A stretch of 64,000 bases of DNA. Source: an uncultured Clostridia bacterium (GTDB taxonomy: Bacteria > Bacillota > Clostridia > Oscillospirales > Ruminococcaceae). The position numbers and the translations under genes are program-made. The DNA lies in NCBI GenBank assembly GCA_947625735.1, contig CANQPL010000002.1, forward strand, positions 62,001-126,000, written 5' to 3'. This document shows positions 35,261 to 44,565 of the stretch, one piece after another. Position 1 is the stretch's first letter. Each line of letters starts with the position of its first letter. The notes beneath the pieces were generated by a model. It saw only the letters and a list, made by a program, of their open reading frames with translations. It was not told where the DNA came from and ran no database searches.

Positions 35261-36787
35261 ATGATTTCGGCCGGTTCAAAAGAATTATTGCAGGATTTTG
35301 AAAAACGTATGCGGTTTGTGAATCTGATAAAATACTGGCTGCAAAGAAGCAAACCTACTGAGATCCGTGAGTTATTAAATAACGATGATGATAAGACAGA
35401 TAATCTGATCCTTATGGTAATGGTCTTTATCATGGATAGTACGCTTCGCTATGGTGAACGCTGCACAAAACAGGATATCACTGCATTTCTGCGTGAATTG
35501 GCTGATGTTTACGGATACGAACCTGAAGCTGCTAAGATACTGACTGACTATATTGTAACTGATGTGCTGCAAAGCAACGGAAAGATCCGTTTATTTGATA
35601 CCTTTAACAGCGGTGATGAAGCTTTCAGGGAACAAAGCTCGCTTATTTTAATTGAACAACAAAGCGGAAGCTATGCCCTGACAAATGAAGCGTATGAGTT
35701 TCTTTTCAGAACGAAGGAAATTGACAATGAGATGGATTTTTCTGTCAATCGTTTCAAATTACAAGAGTTCGTCAAACGCGGCAATTATGGAAAAGCACTT
35801 CAGGAAAGCCGTGAACTTGTCAGCAGAGTCAGAAACCTTAAAACGAGAATGGACGATTTTATGCTTCGGTGCAGAACAAATATATCTGATGTTTCTATTG
35901 ATGAATATGAAGAAATAGTTGCACAGGTAAGGGATTCGTTTGAGGACGAAAACAAACAGCTTAGTGATATACGTACTCTTGTATCGGCAAAGCTGCAGAC
36001 CATTGCTGATGCTGAGATCAGAAATGACGACAATATCGGTCAGACAGAACAAAAGATACGTGAGATTCTGGAAAATATTGATACAGTTATAAGTGAGCAG
36101 AGTCGTGTTTTCAATAAGAAATTCACACTGTCTGAATTGTATGCTGATCTTATAGATGATAGTTTCTCTTATTTTCAGGGAGGTCGCTATGATCTTGAAC
36201 AGGAGCTGCTGCTGCCTTTGCAAAAAATGCAGCTAAAAGATTCCAAAGAAGTCGGAAAACTGTTTACTCCGCTGTACCGCCCTATATTTCCTCATCTGTT
36301 TGGTCTTGACTTTTTCTATAAAAGGCAAAATTCTGTGAGAGAAAACAGCAGAGATGACGGCATAGATCTGGCAAGTGATGAAAATGTAAAAAACATAGAC
36401 GATATACGAAACAAAAGATATGTGGATATCATCAGCGGATTGCTTTCTTATGCTCAAAAGAACCCTGTTTTTTCTTTGAGCAGTTATCTTGAAACCATAT
36501 CGAAAGAACAGCTGGAGGAACAGTTGCAGGAAAAATCTTTACCTGATGTTATGTTAAAGCTCTACGGATTCGGGGAAATAGATGTAGCAGGCTGGAAAGC
36601 AGCTCAACAGGAAATTATCGTACCTGTCGGTGAGTTTGATCTTTCCTATTGTCTGAGTGAACTGCCGTCAGAATTAGTGAGTATGGAGTCGATCCTGATA
36701 TGCAAGTGCGATGAAGTTATCAAATTACCGGATGGTGCAAACGGCATTATTAAAATGAATGATTTTAAAATAGAGGTGAGAAGATGA
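35261..36787 (+). CDS. jetA: Wadjet-type protein JetA (kleisin-like)
   Basis: A 508-residue helical protein in the position of JetA, the kleisin-like (MukF/MksF-like) subunit. It resembles the DUF5716-type JetA family by its start (FEKRMRFVNLIKYWLQR..), a central coiled-coil region (residues about 170-300) and the PLYRPIFPHLFGLDFFYKRQNSVREN segment. It would bridge the JetC ATPase heads. Assignment leans partly on the surrounding JetD and JetC. The last four bases overlap jetB. Confidence 0.8.
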   Translation: MISAGSKELLQDFEKRMRFVNLIKYWLQRSKPTEIRELLNNDDDKTDNLILMVMVFIMDSTLRYGERCTKQDITAFLRELADVYGYEPEAAKILTDYIVTDVLQSNGKIRLFDTFNSGDEAFREQSSLILIEQQSGSYALTNEAYEFLFRTKEIDNEMDFSVNRFKLQEFVKRGNYGKALQESRELVSRVRNLKTRMDDFMLRCRTNISDVSIDEYEEIVAQVRDSFEDENKQLSDIRTLVSAKLQTIADAEIRNDDNIGQTEQKIREILENIDTVISEQSRVFNKKFTLSELYADLIDDSFSYFQGGRYDLEQELLLPLQKMQLKDSKEVGKLFTPLYRPIFPHLFGLDFFYKRQNSVRENSRDDGIDLASDENVKNIDDIRNKRYVDIISGLLSYAQKNPVFSLSSYLETISKEQLEEQLQEKSLPDVMLKLYGFGEIDVAGWKAAQQEIIVPVGEFDLSYCLSELPSELVSMESILICKCDEVIKLPDGANGIIKMNDFKIEVRR

Positions 36788-37476
36788 AACCTGAAAGTCT
36801 GAAGCTGTTTGCCAAGCTAATGGAAAAGGGATATATTACCCATGAACAGGAACCAACATTTTATGAGTACTACAATGATACGGAAATTGCTTCTGAGCTT
36901 GCTGTCATGGAACAGGAGCTTGACTTTACGCTTTACAGAACAAACGGCAGACTTTATCTTCTGCCAAATCCAAGCAATGAATTATTTTCACAAGATAACA
37001 ATGATTTCCGTCGAAGTGTCGGAAACGAAAAGCTGGAGGAGCTGTATCTGCTCAATTATATGGCTGTTTTTCTTTTGCATGAGCTTTACGGCGGGAAAGG
37101 AAATACACTGCAAACAAGGTACTGTATCAAAGAGTCGGATTTTCTGAATGAATTTACGTCACATTGTGAGCAGGTACGTTCAGAGGGAGAAACACTTAAA
37201 AATGCATCTGCTCAATACAGTATGGATTTTCTGCGTCTTGCTGACAGCTGGCTTGCAAAACGCAGTGATGATTCCATTTCAGTGGATACAAAACACGGCT
37301 GTTTTATGAAGATCATCAGAAAGTTTCGTGATGAGGATCTGCTGTATGATGCAGACGGTGTATGGAAACCAACAGTCAAACTAAGTGACCTTATGCCATA
37401 TTATTTAGCTCAGAACCGCATTGCTGAAATACATTCAATTCTGGAGGGAGGAAAAACAGATGCCGGCGATCCGTAA
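36784..37476 (+). CDS. jetB: Wadjet-type protein JetB (MukE-like)
   Basis: A 230-residue protein in JetB position, with predicted winged-helix content (LFAKLMEKGYITHEQEP, DFTLYRTNGRLYLLPNP, FMKIIRKFRDEDLLY). It resembles the short DUF6063-like partners of DUF5716 JetA. Such MukE/MksE-like subunits bind the kleisin and DNA. It overlaps jetA by four and jetC by 17 bases, so the complex is made from tightly coupled genes. Confidence 0.78.
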   Translation: MKPESLKLFAKLMEKGYITHEQEPTFYEYYNDTEIASELAVMEQELDFTLYRTNGRLYLLPNPSNELFSQDNNDFRRSVGNEKLEELYLLNYMAVFLLHELYGGKGNTLQTRYCIKESDFLNEFTSHCEQVRSEGETLKNASAQYSMDFLRLADSWLAKRSDDSISVDTKHGCFMKIIRKFRDEDLLYDADGVWKPTVKLSDLMPYYLAQNRIAEIHSILEGGKTDAGDP

Positions 37477-40400
37477 GATAAGAATCGTAAATTTCAGATT
37501 CAATGACGGTGCAAAGCTGATACCTGATGAGATATTTTACACTGCAAATGATGATGGAACTCCAATTGATACCTTGCTGAATCTGGATAATGGCGGCGGT
37601 AAGTCTGTGATCGTTCAGCTGCTGCTCCAGCCCATCTGCCCGAAAGCAAAGGTGCAAAACCGCAATATCAGCGATTATTTCCAGAAAGGTACAGATCATG
37701 CGTTCGTCCTGATAGAATGGGCATTGGACAGATCATCTAACAGTCTGCTTACAGGTATTGCACTGGCTGCAAGCACAACAGCAGATGACGGAAACGAAAG
37801 CAAAAGCAAATCTGTTCGTTACTATACGTTTATCCACGATTACACAAGAAAAGGTGACAAGCTTGATCTTATAAATCTTCCTCTTACTGAGCGGACAGGC
37901 AGTCATATCCGTCCAATGTCATTTGAGGATCTGCGTAAGTATTTACAGAACAGAAGGGTTAAATATTATTCTTCTGATTCACTGCGTATTTATCAGAAAC
38001 GCTTGGAGGAATACGGAATTTTTTACACGGAATGGGAAAATATTCTTGTGCGTATCAATGCAGTTGAAGGAGGTATTACAAAATTCTTTGAGGAATACAG
38101 AACCGCTGACAGACTGCTTGACAAGTTTATTATACCGGGTGTCATGCCGAATGACGCAGCTTCCGCAGATGAACTTGAAGAAATGTTTCACAACTATGCA
38201 GACAGCTATGCAGGACAAGAGGAGAAAATTCGCTTGCGGTCACAGATCACTGACTTTACAGAGAAATTGCAGGGGATTCTTCCATTAATTAAAAATATGT
38301 GGGATGCTGAGGATTCGAGGATTCAGGCGATACACCTATTGGCAGATCAATTATTTACTCTTGATCATAATATCAAACTTAATACAGAAAAAAGTGAGCA
38401 GATTGAAAAAGCCATATCCGACTTAAAAGCAAAATCAGACCATATAAAAGCCGAAAGAGCTTCAGAAGCATTTTATCTTGCACAGGAAAACTTGGAAAAA
38501 TCAGAAATACAGCTTGCAGAATGTAAACAGAAAAAAGATGAAGCCGAAAGTCAGCTTGATAAGTCTGACCGCATGGTTGCTATACTCAATGCTGCCAAAG
38601 AATATGCTGAATTGCTTGAACAGAAAAATGCCGAAAAGGCGTTGACTGCACAGATCAGAGAGCTTGAACAGGGAACACAGGATTCACGGGTACTTTCTTT
38701 AAAATACTCACTTTCCTTGCTGGCTGCCGAATTGACAGAGCAGGCAGAAAATGAATTGCATGAGCAAAAAGATGCAAGAAAGGAACTTTCAGAAAGGATC
38801 TGCAAAACACAGGAAATAATTTCAAATCTTAAAAAGCTGTATGAGAATGAAAATAATGAATTACATCAGAAAATAGGATTCCGAAGAAATATTCTTGAAC
38901 AGATAAACGAGGGTCTGGCAGCACTTTCATTACACATAACTGTTATGCTTGACGGAAGATATTCTGAGGAGGATATAGAAGGTATCCGTGCAAATTATGA
39001 TAAGCAGCTTAAACTTGCTATTGAGGAGATAGAAAATTATCAGAATGAAGAAACAAGAATTAAGCAGGAGCTTGACGAGCAAGATGTAAAGCAGTCAGAG
39101 CTTCTGAAAGCTCAGGCAGAATGCCGGGCTTATAAAAAACAACAGGAAACTGCTTTACAACAGTATCAGCAGGAATACAATGCTGTTCTTACCATACTGG
39201 AGCATTTGTCGATACCTGAAAGCAGGCTGTTTACGAATGAACCGAAAGCAAGCCTTGACCGTATACTTGATGATCTGAATGAAAAACTGAGAAAATCTGA
39301 ACGTTCTGCTGATTTGTTAAGAGAGAAAATAAAATGTATTGAAGCAGGTCAGCTTCATCTCTCAAAAACAGCAGTCAGCTTTTTGCAGGAATCAGGCATA
39401 TCTTATCTTACAGGAGAGCGGTATCTTAATTTTCAAAATGAAAAGATAAGAGGAGAGATCCTTGCTATCGCTCCGCTTGTTGCCTATTCTGTTATTGTTG
39501 ATTCCGAAAAGGAGAAGGAAAAACTGCTGTCACAATCATCAGAGTCATGGCTGCCGTCAATTGTTCCGGTATACACACGATCTGAACTTGCGGATATGGC
39601 TGAGGGAAAATGGAATGAGCCCGATCGCTTTCTTTCAGCATATGACAGGGAATATTTTTATGATGCTTCTGCTTATAAAGAGCAGATTCAGAAAAGACTT
39701 GACGAAAATCAGACAGATATCAGGAATTTAAAAAATCAGATATCTGAATGGGAATCTGAACGAAGCAGATTATTGCAGTTTACATATACAGCAGATCATG
39801 AACAGAAATTACAGGCGAGTATATCATCATTTCAGAATGAACTGCAAAAAAATCAAAATGAATTGACAGCTCTTAAAAATCGAAAATCTGAAATCAAAAA
39901 ACGGATAGAGGAACTTTATCAGCTTAAAGAAAAACAACAGGAAATCAAAAATAATACCGATAAGGATAGATATGAATTTGAGCGTATCTGTGATATGATA
40001 CTAAAATATGAATCCAAAAGCAAACAAATTTCAGAACTTGAAGAACAATGCAGACAACGGTCTAATCAAATTGAGACAGATAGTAAGGAAGAAAAAATGC
40101 TTTCTGAACTTATAGCAAAATGTGACGATACCATCAAGCAAATATATGATAAGAAGTCAGAATATCAGGAGCTGCTTAATGAATTGAAGGACTCTCCGAA
40201 AGCAGAAAAACTGTCAGAGGATTATTCTGTATTGCTTTCTGAATATCGTCTCTATCAGGAAAAATATTTAGCAGACCGTCATGGATTAGATGAAGAACTG
40301 AAAAAAGTAAAGAACAGCATCAGAAAAAAGGAGAATGAAATTCAGAGATTCCATATCGAACAAGAAGAATACGAAAATATCACATATTCCGATACTGCTT

Positions 40401-41755
40401 ATCGTCAAGCAGAGAAAAAGCTTGAACAGGCGAAAAAGGCAAGTAAACAGGCTTCTGAATATTTTTCAAAAGCAAGTAAGGATCATGCTTACGCAGAAAG
40501 CAAATTGGAACAGGCTAAAAAGACGCTTGACGAACTGCATACAGAGCTTTTGCCGCACTCTGAAGTTGGTTCGGATTTTGAACGTCGTATCAGAGAATGC
40601 AGCTTTGCTTTGTCAGACCACGAAAAAAATTTGAAGGAATGTACGGAGAGATTAAATGTTCTGAACTCAGAACGAAGATATATAGCTAAATTTGCAGAGA
40701 AATTTAAAAAGGATCTTATTTCCTACACAACGAAGATATCTGATACGCTGCGTGAAACAACAAAACTGTGTGAGGAAATAGAAAGCTGTGATGAACAGCT
40801 CAAAAACGCTGAAAACAAAACAAAAGGTTATCATAACCGTGAACTCGAACCTTTTTGCACTAATTCCTTGTTTGCAGGAACGCTGACGGGTATTTTATCC
40901 GTAATTGAAAGTCATAGCATTACAGGGGGCAGATACTTTACGCTTTATGAACGGACGGAGGGGGATATCAAACGTTATCGTGAACGAATTATCCAGTTGA
41001 ATATTATGCTCAAAGATGTTGAAGACAGCAGAAAACAGCTTGTGACAAATTGCCTTCGACGTGTCGAACGTTTGTATGATAACCTTTCTATTCTGTCAAA
41101 AAAGTCAACGATACAGGTCGGTAATACGAAAAAACAGATGATACGAATTGAGTTGCCTGAGATCGAACCATCAAGCGAGCTGCCTGCGGAAAGAATCAAT
41201 CATTATATTACTGAGCAGGTCAAAGAATACCTGTCTGAACATGAAACAAAAAACGGATCATGTCGTAATCATCTGGAGATAAGGCGGCTTCTGAATTGCT
41301 ATATCGGAAAGGATAACATTCCGATTACTGTATTTAAAATTGATAAGAATATCCGTAACAGTCGATATCGCTCATGGCAAGATGCTTGGAAATCAAATTC
41401 CGGCGGAGAACAATTTGTTGTTTTCTTCTCGCTTATCGTATCTGTTATGAATTACACCAGAAACTCATCAGGCAGTCTTAATTCAACAAGCGGTGTGTTG
41501 ATCCTTGACAATCCGTTTGGACCAATTTCTTCACCGCATCTTCTTGAACCTATGTTTCGTATTGCAAGGCATTTTCATATTCAACTTATATGCCTGACTC
41601 ACCTTGGAACAGCAGCTGTCACAAGTTTTTTTGATATGGTGTATCAGCTTCGATTCAGGAATCTTCCTCTCTCAAATGTAGAAATACTTGAATCTGAGGC
41701 AAAGCAGCATATGGAACACGCATATTATTTGTCTGAGCAGCTATTGTTATTCTGA
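37460..41755 (+). CDS. jetC: Wadjet-type protein JetC (SMC-like ATPase)
   Basis: A 1431-residue SMC/MukB-like ATPase. Walker A is LDNGGGKSVIVQLL with Lys48. Two long coiled-coil arms (about residues 270-640 and 750-1220) flank a hinge region near 640-750. The C-terminal head has signature SGGEQFVVFFSL (near 1314) and Walker B VLILDNPFG (near 1350), then LICLTHL. The start is the ATG after GGAGGGAGG; the longer frame upstream lacks a site. The protein is intact. Wadjet complexes extrude loops on circular plasmids and trigger cutting by JetD. Confidence 0.9.
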   Translation: MPAIRKIRIVNFRFNDGAKLIPDEIFYTANDDGTPIDTLLNLDNGGGKSVIVQLLLQPICPKAKVQNRNISDYFQKGTDHAFVLIEWALDRSSNSLLTGIALAASTTADDGNESKSKSVRYYTFIHDYTRKGDKLDLINLPLTERTGSHIRPMSFEDLRKYLQNRRVKYYSSDSLRIYQKRLEEYGIFYTEWENILVRINAVEGGITKFFEEYRTADRLLDKFIIPGVMPNDAASADELEEMFHNYADSYAGQEEKIRLRSQITDFTEKLQGILPLIKNMWDAEDSRIQAIHLLADQLFTLDHNIKLNTEKSEQIEKAISDLKAKSDHIKAERASEAFYLAQENLEKSEIQLAECKQKKDEAESQLDKSDRMVAILNAAKEYAELLEQKNAEKALTAQIRELEQGTQDSRVLSLKYSLSLLAAELTEQAENELHEQKDARKELSERICKTQEIISNLKKLYENENNELHQKIGFRRNILEQINEGLAALSLHITVMLDGRYSEEDIEGIRANYDKQLKLAIEEIENYQNEETRIKQELDEQDVKQSELLKAQAECRAYKKQQETALQQYQQEYNAVLTILEHLSIPESRLFTNEPKASLDRILDDLNEKLRKSERSADLLREKIKCIEAGQLHLSKTAVSFLQESGISYLTGERYLNFQNEKIRGEILAIAPLVAYSVIVDSEKEKEKLLSQSSESWLPSIVPVYTRSELADMAEGKWNEPDRFLSAYDREYFYDASAYKEQIQKRLDENQTDIRNLKNQISEWESERSRLLQFTYTADHEQKLQASISSFQNELQKNQNELTALKNRKSEIKKRIEELYQLKEKQQEIKNNTDKDRYEFERICDMILKYESKSKQISELEEQCRQRSNQIETDSKEEKMLSELIAKCDDTIKQIYDKKSEYQELLNELKDSPKAEKLSEDYSVLLSEYRLYQEKYLADRHGLDEELKKVKNSIRKKENEIQRFHIEQEEYENITYSDTAYRQAEKKLEQAKKASKQASEYFSKASKDHAYAESKLEQAKKTLDELHTELLPHSEVGSDFERRIRECSFALSDHEKNLKECTERLNVLNSERRYIAKFAEKFKKDLISYTTKISDTLRETTKLCEEIESCDEQLKNAENKTKGYHNRELEPFCTNSLFAGTLTGILSVIESHSITGGRYFTLYERTEGDIKRYRERIIQLNIMLKDVEDSRKQLVTNCLRRVERLYDNLSILSKKSTIQVGNTKKQMIRIELPEIEPSSELPAERINHYITEQVKEYLSEHETKNGSCRNHLEIRRLLNCYIGKDNIPITVFKIDKNIRNSRYRSWQDAWKSNSGGEQFVVFFSLIVSVMNYTRNSSGSLNSTSGVLILDNPFGPISSPHLLEPMFRIARHFHIQLICLTHLGTAAVTSFFDMVYQLRFRNLPLSNVEILESEAKQHMEHAYYLSEQLLLF

Positions 41756-41914
41756 TTATTTATTGCAATTTATTGATACTAAAATCTATGCTCCATGACA
41801 AGAAATGTGAATGCCCCATACAGCAAATTTACCTTTACTGTTGTTTTAATTTTGCTATGGCGGTGTTTATGAATTTACAGAAATTTTTCCCGGAGATTTG
41901 TTTTTATGGACAGT
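41756..41914. other. Intergenic stretch after the Wadjet operon
   Basis: About 160 AT-rich bases with no supported gene, between jetC and a long hairpin. Confidence 0.5.
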
Positions 41915-41979
41915 TTCACCTCCTATGATCGCTGCTTTTGCTTAATATGCCGCAGCATATCATAGGAGGTGAATTTTTT
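41915..41979 (+). terminator. Long hairpin with T-run between jetC and the convergent membrane protein gene
   Basis: A perfect 15-base outer stem (TTCACCTCCTATGAT with ATCATAGGAGGTGAA) encloses an inner GCTGC/GCAGC stem, followed on the plus strand by six T residues. It may terminate jet transcription. Because it lies 160 bases downstream of jetC, it could also be the remnant of a mobile element end. Confidence 0.6.
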
Positions 41980-42019
41980 CATTGTGCTGTTTTTTGCTCT
42001 GTTACCGAAGTCAAGGGCT

Positions 42020-42727
42020 TTAGTGCTTGTTATTTTTGCAGGCTGTATTTCTATCATCAAGGGCAATGGATACTTCTCTGCAAAGACTTTCTGCAAGGGT
42101 CGTATCATTTCCGTTGACAGCAGCTTCCAGACGGGAGAAAGCTTTAGAAAGTAAATCCTCCGTTTCCGAAATTTCAGGACTGCTTACAGGGTCGCTGTAA
42201 CGGAATTTTTCCGCAAGCTTTTCCAGTTTCTTTTTTAAATCCGCATCTTCCGTTCTGTGTATAAGATTTTCCGAACGGGTACGCAGAGACAACATAAAAG
42301 AAGTGTCTCTTTTGGCTGCGACTTCGATACTCTCCACTTCCGTGCGGGAGATATCCGCTGTAATGCTGCATATCCCCGACGCTCCCAGAATAAGCAGACA
42401 GATCACCGCTGAAAGCCACACAGGAAAACCCGGCAGACAGCCCAGTACGAAAAGCAAAAGCGTTGCGATCGTCTGTACTCCGAGATACAGGTATCCCACA
42501 CGGAATACAGGAAAGCCTAACACCTTGCTTCGCAGTTCCTCAGCATTGTCAAATGCCAGCTTGAAAATGGGGATCTGAGCGGCAAGGGCGATAAGCTCCG
42601 AAAAATAGGCAATAAAGAACGTTCCGCCCTTGGGAAATGGGATCAGAAATACTACCGCTGAAAATATGACTGCAAGTATAATAAGTATCAGCAAAAGCTG
42701 TTTTTGCCGTTTGTTTAATTTATCCAT
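42020..42727 (-). CDS. Membrane protein of unknown function, last gene of the TIR/SPFH operon
   Basis: A 235-residue protein with four predicted transmembrane helices (about residues 10-30, 38-57, 80-100, 104-122) and a charged cytoplasmic C-terminal part of about 110 residues that looks helical (KKKLEKLAEKF, ETEDLLSKAFSRLEAAV). I do not recognise the family. It starts two bases after the SPFH-protein stop and is surely in the same transcript. A role as membrane partner of the SPFH or TIR protein is possible (inference). Confidence 0.72.
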   Translation of the reverse strand: MDKLNKRQKQLLLILIILAVIFSAVVFLIPFPKGGTFFIAYFSELIALAAQIPIFKLAFDNAEELRSKVLGFPVFRVGYLYLGVQTIATLLLFVLGCLPGFPVWLSAVICLLILGASGICSITADISRTEVESIEVAAKRDTSFMLSLRTRSENLIHRTEDADLKKKLEKLAEKFRYSDPVSSPEISETEDLLSKAFSRLEAAVNGNDTTLAESLCREVSIALDDRNTACKNNKH

Positions 42728-42729
42728 GT

Positions 42730-44550
42730 TTATTCACCCTTCCTTTTTCCGCAGTTATTGCAGAAATTTCCCGTTATACCCTTGTTTCCGCAGGAGCAGT
42801 CCCATGTTTCGGCGGGGGCGGGTTTTCTTGCGCCGCAGTTATTGCAGAAATTTCCTGTTATGTTTTTATTTCCGCAGGAGCAGTCCCATGCTTCGGCGGG
42901 GGCGGGTTTTCTTGCACCGCAGTTATTGCAGAAATTTCCTGTAATGTTTTTATTTCCGCAGGAGCAGTCCCATGTTTCGGCGGGGGCTGGCTTTTTTGCT
43001 CCGCAGTTATTGCAGAAATTTCCTGTTATATTTTTGTTTCCGCAGGAACAGTCCCATGCTTCGGTACCGTTAATTACTCCCGAAATATTTCCTCCGATAG
43101 CAGCGGCATTATTCGTTATAGGTGAAATTGCTTCACGGGTCATGTTAATAACTCCGCCTATTGCACCGAGTGAAACTCCCAGTCCTGCCAGATCTCCAAG
43201 TCCTCCGCCGCCTGTGCCGCCCATGTTCTGCACTGCTCCAAGTCCGACCTGACGGGCTGTCTCCTGCTGGTAGGTGTAGCCCTTCATGCGCATTTCTTCC
43301 GCTTCTGCGGCGGCTCTCAGCTTGTAGGCTTCTGCTTCTCCCTGAGCGCCGATGATCCTCATGCGGGCTGCGGTGGCGGCTTCTACCTCCTTACGCTGTG
43401 CAGCTGCTTCTGCTTCGGCTTTTAGAATTTCTTCCTGCCGCACCTTTAAATATGCGTCTGAGTGCTGCTGTTTGAGTCTTCTGAAATTCGGGTCATCGTC
43501 CGGGGTCATAATGGTGGTAACAAAAAATTCCGGCATTTCAAGCCCGTATTCCTCCAGCATTTCATTTATGCCGGTTCGCAGTCCCTTTGAGATAACGTCA
43601 AGATTTTCATCGACCTCAAGAATGTTTATGTGATTTTCTTTGATAATGCGGGCAAGATCGCTTTTTACCTTTGTCATTATCATTGCTTTGAATTTGGCAA
43701 TGGTGGGGGTTACTTCATAATTTCCGTCGATAACGTCTGCCTGTGAAAATATACCGGTCGTTCCTACAAGCTTTATAACCAGCTTCCGTGAATCGCTGAC
43801 CTTCAGGCTGAATTGTCCGCAGGCACCTATTTCAACATAAATTCCCGTTGCAGGATCAAACAAACGGACTTTTGAATCCGTTCCCCATTTGATGCCCATT
43901 TGCACGGTTTTGTTAATAAAGTAGACCTCGGAATGAAAAACCGTGTCCGCATTTGTGGGGAGGCGGTAAAGCTCCTCCAAGGCGGGGAGATTCTGTGTAG
44001 CAAGAGTGTAACGTCCTGCGGGAAATAGATCAAGTGCCTGACCGTCACGGAAAAAGAGGGCTTCCTGTGATTCGTGAACGATAAGCTGTGAACCCAGATT
44101 AAAATCCTCAATGGGGTGTTTCCATACAAATGTGCGGTTATCTCCCTCGTATTTGATAACGCTTGCAAGTCCTTGGTTTTTTATCTCCTCTTTGGCGATC
44201 TGCGCCTGTACATCAATGACAGTATCGCAAACCGGGCAGGTGTATCTGTCGGCGCTTTTGTCCGCTGTCAGCCTGCAAAAGCAGGAGGGACAGGAAAATT
44301 CTGCCGTATTCGATATACTGTCTGTGGTAAGGAGCTTTTCCTTGCACACAGGACAAAGGGCATTTTCCCCCTCAGACTGATCAAAAATTACGTTGTTACG
44401 GCAGTGGGGACATACCTTTGAGGTCATTTTTTCGGTGCGGACGTTTATTACATGACCGCAGAGGCAGTCTATTTTCTTACGTGCAAAAAATCCTGTTGAT
44501 GCCTGTGCATAACGCCCGCAGGAGGGACATTCGATAACAAATTTAGACAT
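42730..44550 (-). CDS. SPFH-domain protein with many zinc ribbons (YdjI / virion-core-like)
   Basis: A 606-residue protein. The N-terminal 120 residues contain several CxxC zinc knuckles (Cys 8/11, 47/50, 66/69, 87/90, 105/108). An SPFH (stomatin/flotillin-like) domain follows at about 130-355, similar to the YdjI/'virion core' branch (FVWKHPIEDFNLGSQLIVHESQEALFF is its typical start, in two parts). Then comes an Ala/Glu-rich coiled helix (365-430), a Gly-rich linker, and four C-terminal zinc ribbons in near-identical 28-residue repeats. SPFH proteins form membrane-associated ring cages. In Bacillus, YdjI lies with PspA-type membrane-stress genes. Here it accompanies a TIR protein. Confidence 0.85.
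   Translation of the reverse strand: MSKFVIECPSCGRYAQASTGFFARKKIDCLCGHVINVRTEKMTSKVCPHCRNNVIFDQSEGENALCPVCKEKLLTTDSISNTAEFSCPSCFCRLTADKSADRYTCPVCDTVIDVQAQIAKEEIKNQGLASVIKYEGDNRTFVWKHPIEDFNLGSQLIVHESQEALFFRDGQALDLFPAGRYTLATQNLPALEELYRLPTNADTVFHSEVYFINKTVQMGIKWGTDSKVRLFDPATGIYVEIGACGQFSLKVSDSRKLVIKLVGTTGIFSQADVIDGNYEVTPTIAKFKAMIMTKVKSDLARIIKENHINILEVDENLDVISKGLRTGINEMLEEYGLEMPEFFVTTIMTPDDDPNFRRLKQQHSDAYLKVRQEEILKAEAEAAAQRKEVEAATAARMRIIGAQGEAEAYKLRAAAEAEEMRMKGYTYQQETARQVGLGAVQNMGGTGGGGLGDLAGLGVSLGAIGGVINMTREAISPITNNAAAIGGNISGVINGTEAWDCSCGNKNITGNFCNNCGAKKPAPAETWDCSCGNKNITGNFCNNCGARKPAPAEAWDCSCGNKNITGNFCNNCGARKPAPAETWDCSCGNKGITGNFCNNCGKRKGE
42747..43066 (-). repeat. Four tandem 84-base repeats encoding zinc ribbons
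   Basis: The unit is 84 bases (28 codons; key residues WDCSCGNKNITGNFCNNCGA then a PAPAE linker), repeated four times with few changes; the last copy is cut short by the stop. The DNA copies are nearly identical, so copy number could change by recombination. The 84-base spacing was checked at 42753, 42837, 42921 and 43005. Confidence 0.9.
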
Positions 44551-44565
44551 AAGCTCACTCCTTTT

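Noticed and set aside
42747..43066. CRISPR-like or mobile repeat array at the SPFH gene end
   Set aside because: The 84-base units are in frame and encode zinc ribbons; no unique spacers.
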